Shown piece by piece: positions 53,532 to 62,183 of a stretch of 64,000 nt of DNA (the stretch's first letter is position 1; every line of letters starts with the position of its first letter). This stretch comes from Diaphorobacter ruginosibacter. GTDB lineage: Bacteria > Pseudomonadota > Gammaproteobacteria > Burkholderiales > Burkholderiaceae_C. Under the pieces are notes generated by a model, which saw nothing but the letters and a program-made list of their open reading frames with translations, did not search any database and was not told the DNA's origin. The stretch lies in NCBI RefSeq assembly GCF_014395975.1, contig NZ_CP060714.1, positions 558,001 to 622,000 of the forward strand. Reading direction: 5' to 3'. The position numbers were made by a program, and so were the translations under genes.

Positions 53532-54631
53532 TCTGGCTGTCTCTGATCGGCTTTCTGGTTTCCGGGCTGTGCGCTGCCTTCATCATCCGTGCGCTCAAGG
53601 GACGCCGCACGCCCCACTACGATGACGCCAAGCCTCAGCGCTTCCATATCGGCGAGGTGCCTCGCATGGGCGGCGTGGCGTTGCTGCTCGGCCTGTGCGT
53701 GAGCTGGGCCCTGGGCGTGGTGCAGACGCAGGCGGGCGATCCCGGCTCGCTGCGCCTGGGCAACTGGGCCTTCTTCTGGATTTTTGCCGTGCTCCCGGCG
53801 GCGCTCGGCGGCATCGTCGAGGACATGACGCAGCGCATGCCCATCCGCTACCGCCTGGCGCTCACGCTGCTCTCGGGCGTGCTGGCCGTCTGGCTGCTCG
53901 ACCTGAACATCCCGCGCCTGGGCATGACCTGGATTGACGCGTGGCTCGTGCAGGCGCCCTGGATCGGCATGGCGATCGTGCTGCTGGCCATCACCGGCCT
54001 TCCGCATGCATTCAACATCATCGACGGCTACAACGGCCTGGCGGGCATGGTGGCGCTGATCATCAGCCTCGCGCTGGCGCACGTGTGCCTGCAGGTGAAC
54101 GATCGCTCGCTGGGCTCGCTGATCATCTGCCTGGCTGCCGTGACGGGCGGATTCCTGGTCTGGAACTACCCCCGTGGCATGCTGTTCGCGGGCGACGGAG
54201 GAGCCTACATCTGGGGCGTGGTGATCGCCATGGTCAGCATTTCCCTGGTGCAGCGCAATCCCGATGTCTCCCCATGGTTCCCCGTGCTGCTGCTGATCTA
54301 TCCGATCTGGGAGACGCTGTTTTCCATCTACCGCAAGCTGGCGCGGGGGGTGTCGCCGGGCATGGCGGACGCGCTGCATTTTCACCAGCTGATCTACCGG
54401 CGGCTCGTGATCGGCGTGTTCCATGACGACGAATCGCGCCGCATGCTGATGCGCAACAATCGCACATCGCCCTATCTGTGGGCGTTCACCATGCTCACGG
54501 TAGTTCCCGCCGTGCTGTTCTGGAACAAGACGTGGGTGCTGATGGCCTTCTGCGGTCTGTTCGTGGTGAGCTACGTGGTGGCGTACCTGTGCATCGTGCG
54601 GTTCAAGGTGCCCAACTGGATGAAGCTGTGA
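53528..54631 (+). CDS. WecA/MraY-family undecaprenyl-phosphate sugar-1-phosphate transferase
   Basis: A 367-residue polytopic enzyme of the UDP-sugar:polyprenyl-phosphate transferase family. It would start glycan synthesis on undecaprenyl phosphate. Visible motifs: RMGGVALLLG, GGIVEDMTQRMPIRYRL, HAFNIIDGYNGLAGM with the conserved Asp/Asn, LFAGDGGAYIWG, and HFHQLIYRRL. The usual DD pair of motif II is ED here. The ATG at 53528 overlaps the preceding stop; upstream in-frame residues belong to the previous gene's frame-shadow. Likely donors are UDP-GlcNAc or a related UDP-HexNAc, not provable here. Confidence 0.9.
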   Translation: MIWLSLIGFLVSGLCAAFIIRALKGRRTPHYDDAKPQRFHIGEVPRMGGVALLLGLCVSWALGVVQTQAGDPGSLRLGNWAFFWIFAVLPAALGGIVEDMTQRMPIRYRLALTLLSGVLAVWLLDLNIPRLGMTWIDAWLVQAPWIGMAIVLLAITGLPHAFNIIDGYNGLAGMVALIISLALAHVCLQVNDRSLGSLIICLAAVTGGFLVWNYPRGMLFAGDGGAYIWGVVIAMVSISLVQRNPDVSPWFPVLLLIYPIWETLFSIYRKLARGVSPGMADALHFHQLIYRRLVIGVFHDDESRRMLMRNNRTSPYLWAFTMLTVVPAVLFWNKTWVLMAFCGLFVVSYVVAYLCIVRFKVPNWMKL

Positions 54632-54764
54632 TGCGCTGAGTTGCCAAATAGCCCCTGTCCGTGCGAGTGGCGGGGCGGTTTGCGTCAGCGGTCATTCGTT
54701 TGCGGCACAATTTGAGGTTGTCGATCTTTCCGATCTCCATTTGCTGCCGGACGGCCTTTCACCC

Positions 54765-55655
54765 ATGAACGATCTTTCCTCGATTGCACCGCGCGACAAG
54801 GCCGAAATCCTGGCCCAGGCGCTCCCCTACATCCGCAAGTTCCATGGCAAGACCATGGTGATCAAGTACGGCGGCAATGCCATGACCGATCCCGAGTTGC
54901 AGGCTGACTTCGCCGAGGACGTGGTGCTGCTCAAGCTCGTGGGCATGAATCCGGTCGTGGTGCACGGCGGTGGGCCGCAGATCGAGACCGCGCTCAAGCG
55001 CCTGGGCAAGAAGGGCGAATTCGTTCAGGGCATGCGTGTGACCGACTCCGAAACCATGGAAGTGGTGGAGTGGGTGCTGGCCGGTGAGGTGCAGCAGGAC
55101 ATCGTCGGCCTGATCAACCAGGCGGGCGGCAAGGCCGTGGGCCTGACCGGGCGCGACGGAGGGCTGATCCGCGCCAAGAAGCTCAAGCTGCTGGACAACA
55201 AGGATCCCAGCATCGAACACGACGTCGGCCAGGTGGGTGATATCGTCGCCATCGACCCGAGCGTCGTGAAGGCGCTGCAGGACGACGCCTTCATTCCCGT
55301 CATCAGCCCGATCGGCTTCGGCGAGGAAAACGAGAGCTACAACATCAATGCCGATGTGGTGGCCAGCAAGCTGGCCTCCGTGCTGCAGGCGGAGAAGCTG
55401 GTGCTGCTCACCAACATTCCAGGCGTGCTCGACAAGGAAGGCAAGCTGCTGACCGAGCTGACCTCGCGCGAGATCGACGACCTCATCGAGGATGGCACCA
55501 TCTCGGGCGGCATGCTGCCCAAGCTCGCGGGTGCCATCGATGCCGCCAAGAGCGGCGTGAATGCCGTGCATATCGTCGACGGCCGTGTGCCGCACTCCAT
55601 GCTGCTGGAAATCCTGACCGATCAGGCCTACGGCACCATGATTCGCAGCTACTGA
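54765..55655 (+). CDS. argB: acetylglutamate kinase
   Basis: Second step of arginine synthesis, phosphorylating N-acetyl-L-glutamate. The 296-residue amino acid kinase has TMVIKYGGNAM, VVVHGGGPQIETALKRLG, the ASVLQAEKLVLLTNIPGV region and GGMLPKLAGAIDAAKSGVNA. The N-terminal extension before KFHGK suits the arginine-inhibited hexameric form. The ATG at 54765 was chosen over an upstream TTG. Confidence 0.97.
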   Translation: MNDLSSIAPRDKAEILAQALPYIRKFHGKTMVIKYGGNAMTDPELQADFAEDVVLLKLVGMNPVVVHGGGPQIETALKRLGKKGEFVQGMRVTDSETMEVVEWVLAGEVQQDIVGLINQAGGKAVGLTGRDGGLIRAKKLKLLDNKDPSIEHDVGQVGDIVAIDPSVVKALQDDAFIPVISPIGFGEENESYNINADVVASKLASVLQAEKLVLLTNIPGVLDKEGKLLTELTSREIDDLIEDGTISGGMLPKLAGAIDAAKSGVNAVHIVDGRVPHSMLLEILTDQAYGTMIRSY

Positions 55656-55673
55656 TCCCCAGGCCCTTTTCGC

Positions 55674-56399
55674 ATGCGGCTGCTGCTGGTCGAGGATGAC
55701 GTCATGCTGGCCAGCGGCATCAAGCTCGGGCTGGGCGATGCCGGTTATGCGGTGGACTGGGTTGGCAGTGGCGAGCGCGCTGCGGAGGTGCTGGGCAAGG
55801 AGCACTTCGACGTGGCCGTGATCGACGTCGGCCTGCCCGGTATGGACGGCCTGGAGCTCACACGGCACCTGCGCCGGCCGGAGATGGTGAACCCGTCCAT
55901 CCCGGTGCTGATTCTTACCGCACGCGATGCCCTGGAGGATCGTGTCCGGGGCCTCGACTGGGGCGCGGACGATTACATGCTCAAGCCCTATGAGCTGCCC
56001 GAGCTGCTGGCGCGGCTGCGGGCGTTGCTGCGCCGTTCGCAGGCCGCAACCACGGCGATTCTCTCGTTTGGTTCGCTGGAACTCGACACTGCGCGCCGCA
56101 CCCTCAGCGTGCGCTCGCAGGTGGCAGAGGGCGCGGATGTGCCTGGTACGGCGCGGGCGGTGCTCGAGGTCGGCCCGCGCGAGTGGACGGTGCTGGAATA
56201 TCTGATGGTGCACGCTCCCAAGCCCGCGAACAAGGAAAAGCTGCTGCAGGCGCTCACCGGCTGGGACCGCGAGATCACGCCGAACGCGGTGGAGGTCTAC
56301 ATCTCGCGCCTGCGCACCAAGCTCGAGCCGCATGGCGTCACGCTGCGCTCCATCCGCGGATTTGGCTATCGCCTCGAGCTGAGGCAGCCAGACACCTGA
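55674..56399 (+). CDS. OmpR-family response regulator
   Basis: A 241-residue regulator. Receiver domain (1-115) with the acidic pocket VEDD, phosphoacceptor Asp51 (VIDVGLPGMDG) and Lys104 (LKPYELPEL). The C-terminal winged helix (about 140-238; GPREWTVLEYLM, NAVEVYISRLRTKL, RSIRGFGYRL) binds DNA. It resembles the QseB/PmrA/TctD group. The stop overlaps the start of the histidine kinase gene. Confidence 0.94.
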   Translation: MRLLLVEDDVMLASGIKLGLGDAGYAVDWVGSGERAAEVLGKEHFDVAVIDVGLPGMDGLELTRHLRRPEMVNPSIPVLILTARDALEDRVRGLDWGADDYMLKPYELPELLARLRALLRRSQAATTAILSFGSLELDTARRTLSVRSQVAEGADVPGTARAVLEVGPREWTVLEYLMVHAPKPANKEKLLQALTGWDREITPNAVEVYISRLRTKLEPHGVTLRSIRGFGYRLELRQPDT

Positions 56400-57877
56400 T
56401 GGCTTTTCTTGCCACGCCGCAGGCAGGCTCCGACGCCGTCCCGTCCAGCATGCGGCTCACGCTGCGCAATCGCCTGCTGCTGTGGTTGCTGTTGCCACTC
56501 GTGCTGCTGGCGCTGGTGGGCAGCTGGGTCGAGTACCTCTGGGCCGATGAGGCAGCGAGCCGTGCGGACCAGCGCCTTGCGCGCCTGCTCACGCCGCTGG
56601 CCGATTCCGTTCTGGAAGTCACTCAGCCGGGCGAGTCGTCCTCGCTGGTGCTGATACTCGCGCCGCCGGTGGAGGAGTTCCTGCGCCAGGGGGCGGGCTT
56701 CACGGGCTTCAGCGTCTGGGACCTGAACGGCCGGGTGCGGCTGGGCGACGAATGGATCAAGACCACCGTTCCGCGCACCACGGAGCCCGAGTTCCACAGC
56801 ATCGAGTACAACCAGACGCTCTACCGCGTTGCGCTTCAGCGTGGGCGCACGGCGGCCGGCGAGTTCGTGGTGGCGGTGGCCGACGGCTCCGACCCGAGCC
56901 AGCAATGGGGCCGGCAGGTGATATGGCGGGTGCTGCTGCCGCACCTGGTGCTGATCGCCTGCGCGGCCTGGGCGATCCATCTGGGCGTGCGGATTGCATT
57001 GCGGCCTCTCGTGGAACTGACGGAGGCCGTGGAACGACGCTCTCCGCGCGACCTGCAGCCGATCGACGAAGATCGCTCGCCACACGAGGTGCGGCCGCTG
57101 GTGCAGTCGCTCAACCATCTCTTCGCCTTAGTAGATGCGCAGGCCCAGGCGCAGCGCCGCTTCATTGCCGATGCGGCGCATCAGTTGAGGACACCGCTGG
57201 CGGGCCTGCAGTCGCAGGTGGAGGCCTGGGCGCTCGCCCCCCAGGCAATGCCTGCCCCGGCATCGGAGGCGTTGCCTGACGCGCGGGTGAGCATAGGTAT
57301 CGAGCAGATCACCAAGCTGCGCGACGCTGCGCGCAGGACGTCGAAGCTCGCGCACCAGTTGCTTGCGCTCTCGCGCGTCGAGCAGCCGGACCTGCTGGGT
57401 GGCTCATCGGCCCCCGGTGTGGATCTGAAGACGCTGTGCGAGCAGACGCTGGAAGACCACCTGGATGCGGCCATGGCCAAGGGGATTGATCTCGGCCTGG
57501 AAGCCAATCCGGTGCAGGTGCGCGGCCATGACTGGCTGCTGCGCGAGCTCCTCGCCAATCTGGTGGACAACGCGATCAAGTATTCGCGCGCCCACGGCAG
57601 CGTCACCATCCGCTGCTGTTTGGAGCAGATCGACGGTCTCGACGTGCCTGTGCTCGAAGTGGAGGACGACGGCCCCGGCATCACGGCGCAGGAGCGGCTG
57701 CGCCTGGTCGAGCGTTTCTATCGCGGGGAGTCGGCTGCCGCCTGTGCGGTCGAAGGCTCGGGACTGGGCCTGTCGATTGCTGACGAAATTGCACGTTTGC
57801 ACGGAGCGGTCTTGGTTTTTGACAATAATGAAGGCAAGAGTGGATTGCGCGTTTCAGTGCGCTTCGCAAGAACTTGA
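56399..57877 (+). CDS. sensor histidine kinase
   Basis: A 492-residue membrane kinase. Two membrane helices (about 24-46 and 176-198) bracket a periplasmic sensor domain (DUF-type TctE/2CSK N-terminal domain, about 47-175). A HAMP-like linker, the H box DAAHQLRTPLAGLQSQV (His near residue 261), N box ELLANLVDNAIKYS, and G boxes VEDDGPGITAQERLRL and GSGLGLSIADEIA follow. The ATG at 56399 overlaps the regulator stop. The TctE/QseC-like form suggests sensing of a carboxylate or periplasmic cue, unproved. Confidence 0.94.
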   Translation: MAFLATPQAGSDAVPSSMRLTLRNRLLLWLLLPLVLLALVGSWVEYLWADEAASRADQRLARLLTPLADSVLEVTQPGESSSLVLILAPPVEEFLRQGAGFTGFSVWDLNGRVRLGDEWIKTTVPRTTEPEFHSIEYNQTLYRVALQRGRTAAGEFVVAVADGSDPSQQWGRQVIWRVLLPHLVLIACAAWAIHLGVRIALRPLVELTEAVERRSPRDLQPIDEDRSPHEVRPLVQSLNHLFALVDAQAQAQRRFIADAAHQLRTPLAGLQSQVEAWALAPQAMPAPASEALPDARVSIGIEQITKLRDAARRTSKLAHQLLALSRVEQPDLLGGSSAPGVDLKTLCEQTLEDHLDAAMAKGIDLGLEANPVQVRGHDWLLRELLANLVDNAIKYSRAHGSVTIRCCLEQIDGLDVPVLEVEDDGPGITAQERLRLVERFYRGESAAACAVEGSGLGLSIADEIARLHGAVLVFDNNEGKSGLRVSVRFART

Positions 57878-57965
57878 ACTTGCGTGCCAGTGAGGAATGC
57901 CCGCTTTCTCCGAAAGCGGGTATGCGAAAATTCTTATTACAACTGTTGCGAATAAACAAACCCCC

Positions 57966-58616
57966 ATGTCCTCAGTAGAAGAAACCGATGTCGTTTCCCC
58001 CGTGCAGGCCCCTGTGCGCAAGCGTCCCCGTCCCGGAGAGCGCCGCGTGCAGATCCTGCAGGCGCTTGCCGCCATGCTGGAGCAGCCGGGAGCCGAGCGC
58101 ATCACTACTGCGGCCCTGGCTGCACGACTGGAAGTCAGCGAAGCGGCGCTCTATCGGCATTTCGCCAGCAAGGCGCAGATGTTCGAAGGCTTGATCGAAT
58201 TCATCGAAAGCAGTGTGTTCACCCTGATCAATCGCATCACCGAGGCCGGTGCTGAACCGGGCGATGGCGCCAACCGAGGCACGCAGCAGGCGCTGCGCAT
58301 TGCTGCGATGGTGCTGCAGTTCGCCGAGCGCAATCCCGGAATGGTCAAGGTGATGATCGGCGATGCGCTGGTGCATGAGAACGAGCGCCTGCAGCAGCGC
58401 ATGAACCTGTTCTTCGACAAGATCGAGGCTGCCCTGCGCCAGTGCCTGCGCGACGGCGCCGACAGCGCGGGCTCGAGCACGCCCAGCGCCGACGCTCAAC
58501 TGCGCGCAGCGCTGCTGGGGGACCTGATGCGCGGGCGCCTGCTGCGTTTCGTGCGCTCGGGCTTCAAGACCTCTCCCGCCTCAGACACGCAGGTACTGCT
58601 GGCAGTGCTCCACTGA
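57966..58616 (+). CDS. slmA: nucleoid occlusion factor SlmA (TetR family)
   Basis: A 216-residue TetR-fold protein. The conserved start PRPGERRVQILQALAAMLEQPGAERITTAALAARLEVSEAALYRHFASKAQMFEGLIEFIE (given here in its parts RRVQILQALAAMLE and LEVSEAALYRHFASKAQM) is diagnostic of SlmA, which binds DNA and blocks FtsZ ring assembly over the nucleoid. The C-terminal FADRN-like FAERNPGMVKVMIGDAL and GDLMRGRLLRFVRSGFK also match. The linkage argB...slmA is known in betaproteobacteria; here the two are separated by a two-component system. Confidence 0.93.
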   Translation: MSSVEETDVVSPVQAPVRKRPRPGERRVQILQALAAMLEQPGAERITTAALAARLEVSEAALYRHFASKAQMFEGLIEFIESSVFTLINRITEAGAEPGDGANRGTQQALRIAAMVLQFAERNPGMVKVMIGDALVHENERLQQRMNLFFDKIEAALRQCLRDGADSAGSSTPSADAQLRAALLGDLMRGRLLRFVRSGFKTSPASDTQVLLAVLH

Positions 58617-58926
58617 GGCACTGACCTCCTCCATGCCCGGACTGCGGAAAGACGCTGCCCTGGCATGAACTTTCCCGCCGGTTGTGGGTATTCCCGGGGC
58701 CGGTGCGGCACTGTTCCTCACACTTTATTGCTCGCATGCATATGCCGTCCCAGCCTGTCGACGGTATGAGGCGGCGCTATGGGTGTTTCCTGCTCACAAC
58801 TGATGGGTCGATAGTCAGAGCGCCGATTTCAGGGTAGGAGCCTGCGCGTGCGCACCAAGGGTTTTCCCGATTTTTACGAGAAGATAGGGGTGGACTCTGG
58901 CATTGGAGAAAACTTTTGTGCAAAAT
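58617..58926. other. gene-free intergenic stretch
   Basis: About 310 bases between slmA and the TetR regulator gene. There are short open frames only. The right end becomes AT-rich and leads into a palindrome next to the regulator start; otherwise I see no recognisable signal. Confidence 0.5.
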
Positions 58927-58940
58927 AGCACGATCGTTCT
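58927..58940. promoter_or_regulatory. candidate operator of the TetR regulator
   Basis: AGCACGATCGTTCT is a near-perfect 14-base palindrome (AG-ACGATCGT-CT with one mismatched pair) 15 bases before the regulator start, in an AT-rich surround. Size and position fit autoregulation by a TetR-family repressor of fatty acid degradation. Confidence 0.55.
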
Positions 58941-58954
58941 TTTTATTGACCAGC

Positions 58955-59623
58955 ATGGCCACTTCCACCCCAACCCGCAAGACTGCGCGCGCTCCCGCGA
59001 GCCGCGAAGGCCGGGTGCTGCACAAGGGGCAGCAGACCAAGGCCACCATCGTCGAGGCCGCGCTGGGCCTTGCCACGCACATCGGGCTTGAAGGCCTTTC
59101 CATCGGTGCGCTGGCCGATGTCACGGGCATGAGCAAATCCGGCGTGTTCGCCCACTTCGGCTCGCGCGAGGAACTGCAGATTTCCGTCATCCGCGAGTAT
59201 CACACGCGTTTCGAGCAGGAAGTTTTCTATCCGGCGATGACCGCACCGCGCGGCCTGCCGCGCCTGCGTGCGATGTTCGACAACTGGATGAAGCGCACGT
59301 CCATCGAGCTGGACTCGGGCTGCATCTACATCAGCGGGGCCGTCGAGTTCGATGACCGCGCAGGTCCGGTGCGTGACGCACTCGCCAACTCGGTCCTCAC
59401 CTGGCATGCAGCGATGAAGCGCGCCATCGAGCAATGCGCCGAGTGCGGCCAGCTCAAGGTCGACGTGGATGCCGAGCAGATGCTGTTCGAGATCCACGGC
59501 CTGATTCTCGCCCTGCACTACGAGGCCCGATTCCTGCGCACGCCCGGCTCGATCAAGCGCGCGGTGGGTGGCTTCAACAGCATCCTGCTGCGCTACGGCG
59601 CCGACCCTGTCGCCGCCGCATGA
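58955..59623 (+). CDS. TetR family regulator of the fatty-acid degradation module
   Basis: A 222-residue TetR protein. The helix-turn-helix (about 27-75) reads ATIVEAALGLATHIGLEGLSIG, then ADVTGMSKSGVFAHFGSREELQ. The C-terminal domain (GCIYISGAVEFDDRAGPVRDAL) matches the TetR_C_31/YvdT-like type common beside acyl-CoA dehydrogenase genes in Burkholderiales. The ATG at 58955 avoids the operator-containing upstream extension from 58916. Probably senses an acyl-CoA and represses the genes downstream. Confidence 0.9.
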   Translation: MATSTPTRKTARAPASREGRVLHKGQQTKATIVEAALGLATHIGLEGLSIGALADVTGMSKSGVFAHFGSREELQISVIREYHTRFEQEVFYPAMTAPRGLPRLRAMFDNWMKRTSIELDSGCIYISGAVEFDDRAGPVRDALANSVLTWHAAMKRAIEQCAECGQLKVDVDAEQMLFEIHGLILALHYEARFLRTPGSIKRAVGGFNSILLRYGADPVAAA

Positions 59624-59704
59624 CGGCAGGCGCCAGACAGTCTTCCGAATCCGCGTCCACGATCCTTTTCTTCAGTTCATTCACATCACCTTTCTGGAGT
59701 CCAC

Positions 59705-61500
59705 ATGCCTACCTACACGCCGCCACTCCGTGACATGCAATTCCTCATGCACGAGGTCTTCAAGATCGCCGACGACTACAAGCAGATGACGGCGTACGCC
59801 GAGGTGGACGCCGACACCATCAACGCCGTGCTCGAGGAAGCCGGCAAGTTCGCCGCCAACGTGACTTTCCCGCTGAACATCAGCGGCGACGAGGAAGGCT
59901 GCACGCTCGACAAGAGCACGAACGAGGTGAAGACCCCGCGGGCTTCAAGGAAGCGTACAAGCAGTTCGTAGAAGGCGGCTGGCCGGCGCTGTCATGCGAC
60001 CCCAACTACGGCGGGCAAGGCCTGCCTTTTGTGGTCAATTCGGCGCTCTACGAAATGCTCAACAGCGCCAATCAGGCATGGACCATGTATCCCGGCCTCT
60101 CGCACGGCGCCTATGAAGCCCTGCACGCCTATGGCACGGAAGAGCAGAAGAAAACCTACCTGCCCAAGCTCACCAGCGGCGAATGGACCGGCACGATGTG
60201 CCTGACCGAGCCGCATTGCGGCACCGACCTGGGCCTGCTGCGCACCAAGGCTGAACCGCAGGCCGACGGCACCTACAAGATCACCGGCAACAAGATCTTC
60301 ATCAGCGCCGGCGAACACGACATGGCGGACAACATCGTGCACCTGGTGCTGGCCCGCCTGCCCGATGCGCCGCAGGGCTCCAAGGGCATCAGCCTGTTCG
60401 TGGTTCCCAAGTACCACGTGAAGGCCGACGGCTCGCTGGGCGAGCGCAACCCGATCTTCTGCGGGGCGCTCGAACACAAGATGGGCATCCACGGCAACTC
60501 CACCGCGCAGATCAATATCGACGGCGCCATCGGCACCCTGGTGGGCGAGCCCAACAAGGGCCTGCAGGCCATGTTCGTGATGATGAACGCGGCACGCCTG
60601 GGCGTGGGCAACCAGTCCCTGGGCCTCAACGAAGTGGCCTACCAGAACGCGCTGGCCTACGCCAAGGACCGCCTGCAGATGCGCAGCCTGTCGGGCGTGA
60701 AGGCCAAGGACAAGCCCGCTGACCCGATCATCGTGCACCCCGACGTGCGCCGCATGCTGCTGACCGCCAAGGCCTATGCAGAAGGCGGCCGCGCACTGAT
60801 CACCTACACGGCCTTCCTGATCGACAAGGAACTGAACCACACCGACGAGAAGGTGCGCAAGGACAGCGCCGACCTCGTGGCGCTGCTCACACCCATCGTG
60901 AAGGCGTTCGTCACCGACAACGGCTGGGCCGCCACCATGATGAGCCAGCAGGTCTACGGCGGCCATGGCTTCATCAAGGAATGGGGCATGGAGCAGTTCA
61001 TGCGTGACGCGCGCATCAACATGATCTACGAAGGCACGAACGGCATCCAGGCGCTGGACCTGCTGGGTCGCAAGATCCTCTCCAACCAGGGCGCAACCCT
61101 GCGCAAGTTCGGCAAGCTGGTCGCGCAACTGGTGGAAGAGGAAGGCGTGAACGAGAAGATGGCCGAGTTCATCAACCCGATCGCGATGCTGGGCGACCAG
61201 ATGACCAAGTTCACCACCGAGATCGGCTTCAAGGGCATGCAGAACCCCGACGAAGTGGGCGCGGCTTCCGTGGACTACCTGCGCGTTGCGGGCCACCTCG
61301 TGTTTGGCTATTTCTTCGCCCGCATGGCGCAGGTTGCGCTGCGCGAAATCGCCAATGGCAACACCGATCCGTTCTACCAGGGCAAGCTGCAGACCGCACG
61401 CTTCTACTTCGCCAAGCTGTTCCCCGAGACTGCTTCGCTGATGCGCACAGCGCGCGCCGGTTCGAAGTCGTTGATGGATACGGACGCGGCACTGGCCTGA
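59705..61500 (+). pseudogene. acyl-CoA dehydrogenase (long, FadE-like/DUF5611-type), frameshifted
   Basis: FAD enzyme for the first oxidation of fatty acyl-CoA. Repaired length is about 598 residues, the size of the class with an extra C-terminal domain. The first frame (YTPPLRDMQFLMHEVFKI, ADTINAVLEEAGKFAANV) breaks at the CCCC run at 59934-59937. The rest continues in the -1 frame: FKEAYKQFVEGGWPALSCDP, MCLTEPHCGTDLGLLRTKAE, KIFISAGEHDM, MGIHGNSTAQINID, QVYGGHGFIKEWGMEQFMRD and RINMIYEGTNGIQALDLLGRK (catalytic Glu in YEGTNG). One added C gives the expected TPAGFKEAYKQF. Sequencing error is more likely than decay. Confidence 0.88.
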
Positions 61501-61559
61501 TGGTCCGTGCGTTGCCTGAAACCTGATTGCCAGATGAGCATCTTTGCGATGGAGGCTTT

Positions 61560-61994
61560 ATGAAAACCCTGTTTGCAGCCGCGTTGGGCCTGGCCATGGC
61601 CGTACCTGCGTTCGCACAAATGTCCCCGGCAGGCGTGTGGCGCAGCGTGGATGACAAGACCGGTGAAGCCAAGGCGGAAATCCGCATCACCGATGAAGCC
61701 GACGGCCTTCATGGCCGCATCGAGAAGCTGCTCAAGAAAGGGGCCGATCCGGCAGCCCTGTGCGTCGAATGCAAGGACGACCGCAAGGACAAGCCCATGA
61801 TCGGGCTGGAGATCATCCGTGGCGGCAAGAAGGAAGCCGACAAGGAGGTGTGGTCCGGCGGCAAGATCATCGACCCCGAGAACGGCAAGGAATACCGCGC
61901 GAGCCTCACCCCCGTTGAAGGTGGTGCGAAGCTCGAGGTGCGCGGTTTCCTTGGTCCTTTCTGGCGGACCCAGACGTGGCAGCGCGTGAACTGA
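61560..61994 (+). CDS. DUF2147 domain protein, secreted
   Basis: A 144-residue exported protein with a signal peptide ending near residue 19 (VPAFA). The mature part starts SPAGVWRSVDDKTGEAKAEI and ends LGPFWRTQTWQRV, the pattern of DUF2147. A CVEC pair may bind metal or form a disulfide. Family members occur beside fatty acid degradation genes in betaproteobacteria; function unknown. Confidence 0.9.
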   Translation: MKTLFAAALGLAMAVPAFAQMSPAGVWRSVDDKTGEAKAEIRITDEADGLHGRIEKLLKKGADPAALCVECKDDRKDKPMIGLEIIRGGKKEADKEVWSGGKIIDPENGKEYRASLTPVEGGAKLEVRGFLGPFWRTQTWQRVN

Positions 61995-61997
61995 CTA

Positions 61998-62160
61998 TGA
62001 AACACCCCCTGAGTCGCTACGCGCCTTCCCCCTCCAGGGGGACGACGCCAGCGCGGCGGGGCGGCCCTTGCGCGGCGTCCGCTGGCATGGCCTGCTCCGC
62101 GGCCCTCGGCGCAGTGGCGGGCGAGCCGTGTCCTGCTGTGGCATGAGCCAAGCGAAGTGT
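61998..62160. repeat. GC-rich intergenic repeat element of Comamonadaceae type
   Basis: The 189-base gap before the FadB-like gene holds ACCCCCTGAGTCGCTACGCG, a hairpin CCCCCT (62027-62032) / AGGGGG (62035-62040), and then GACGCC...GGCGTC inverted segments. I know this opening and hairpin pattern as an intergenic repeat found in many copies in Comamonadaceae genomes. Only this copy is in the window, so copy number cannot be shown here. Confidence 0.6.
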
Positions 62161-62183
62161 GGAATTTCTGAGGAACCAACAAT

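Noticed and set aside
59934..59940. Programmed -1 frameshift in the acyl-CoA dehydrogenase
   Set aside because: No slippery heptamer, no stimulatory hairpin seen, and this enzyme family is not known to use recoding; a missing C is simpler.
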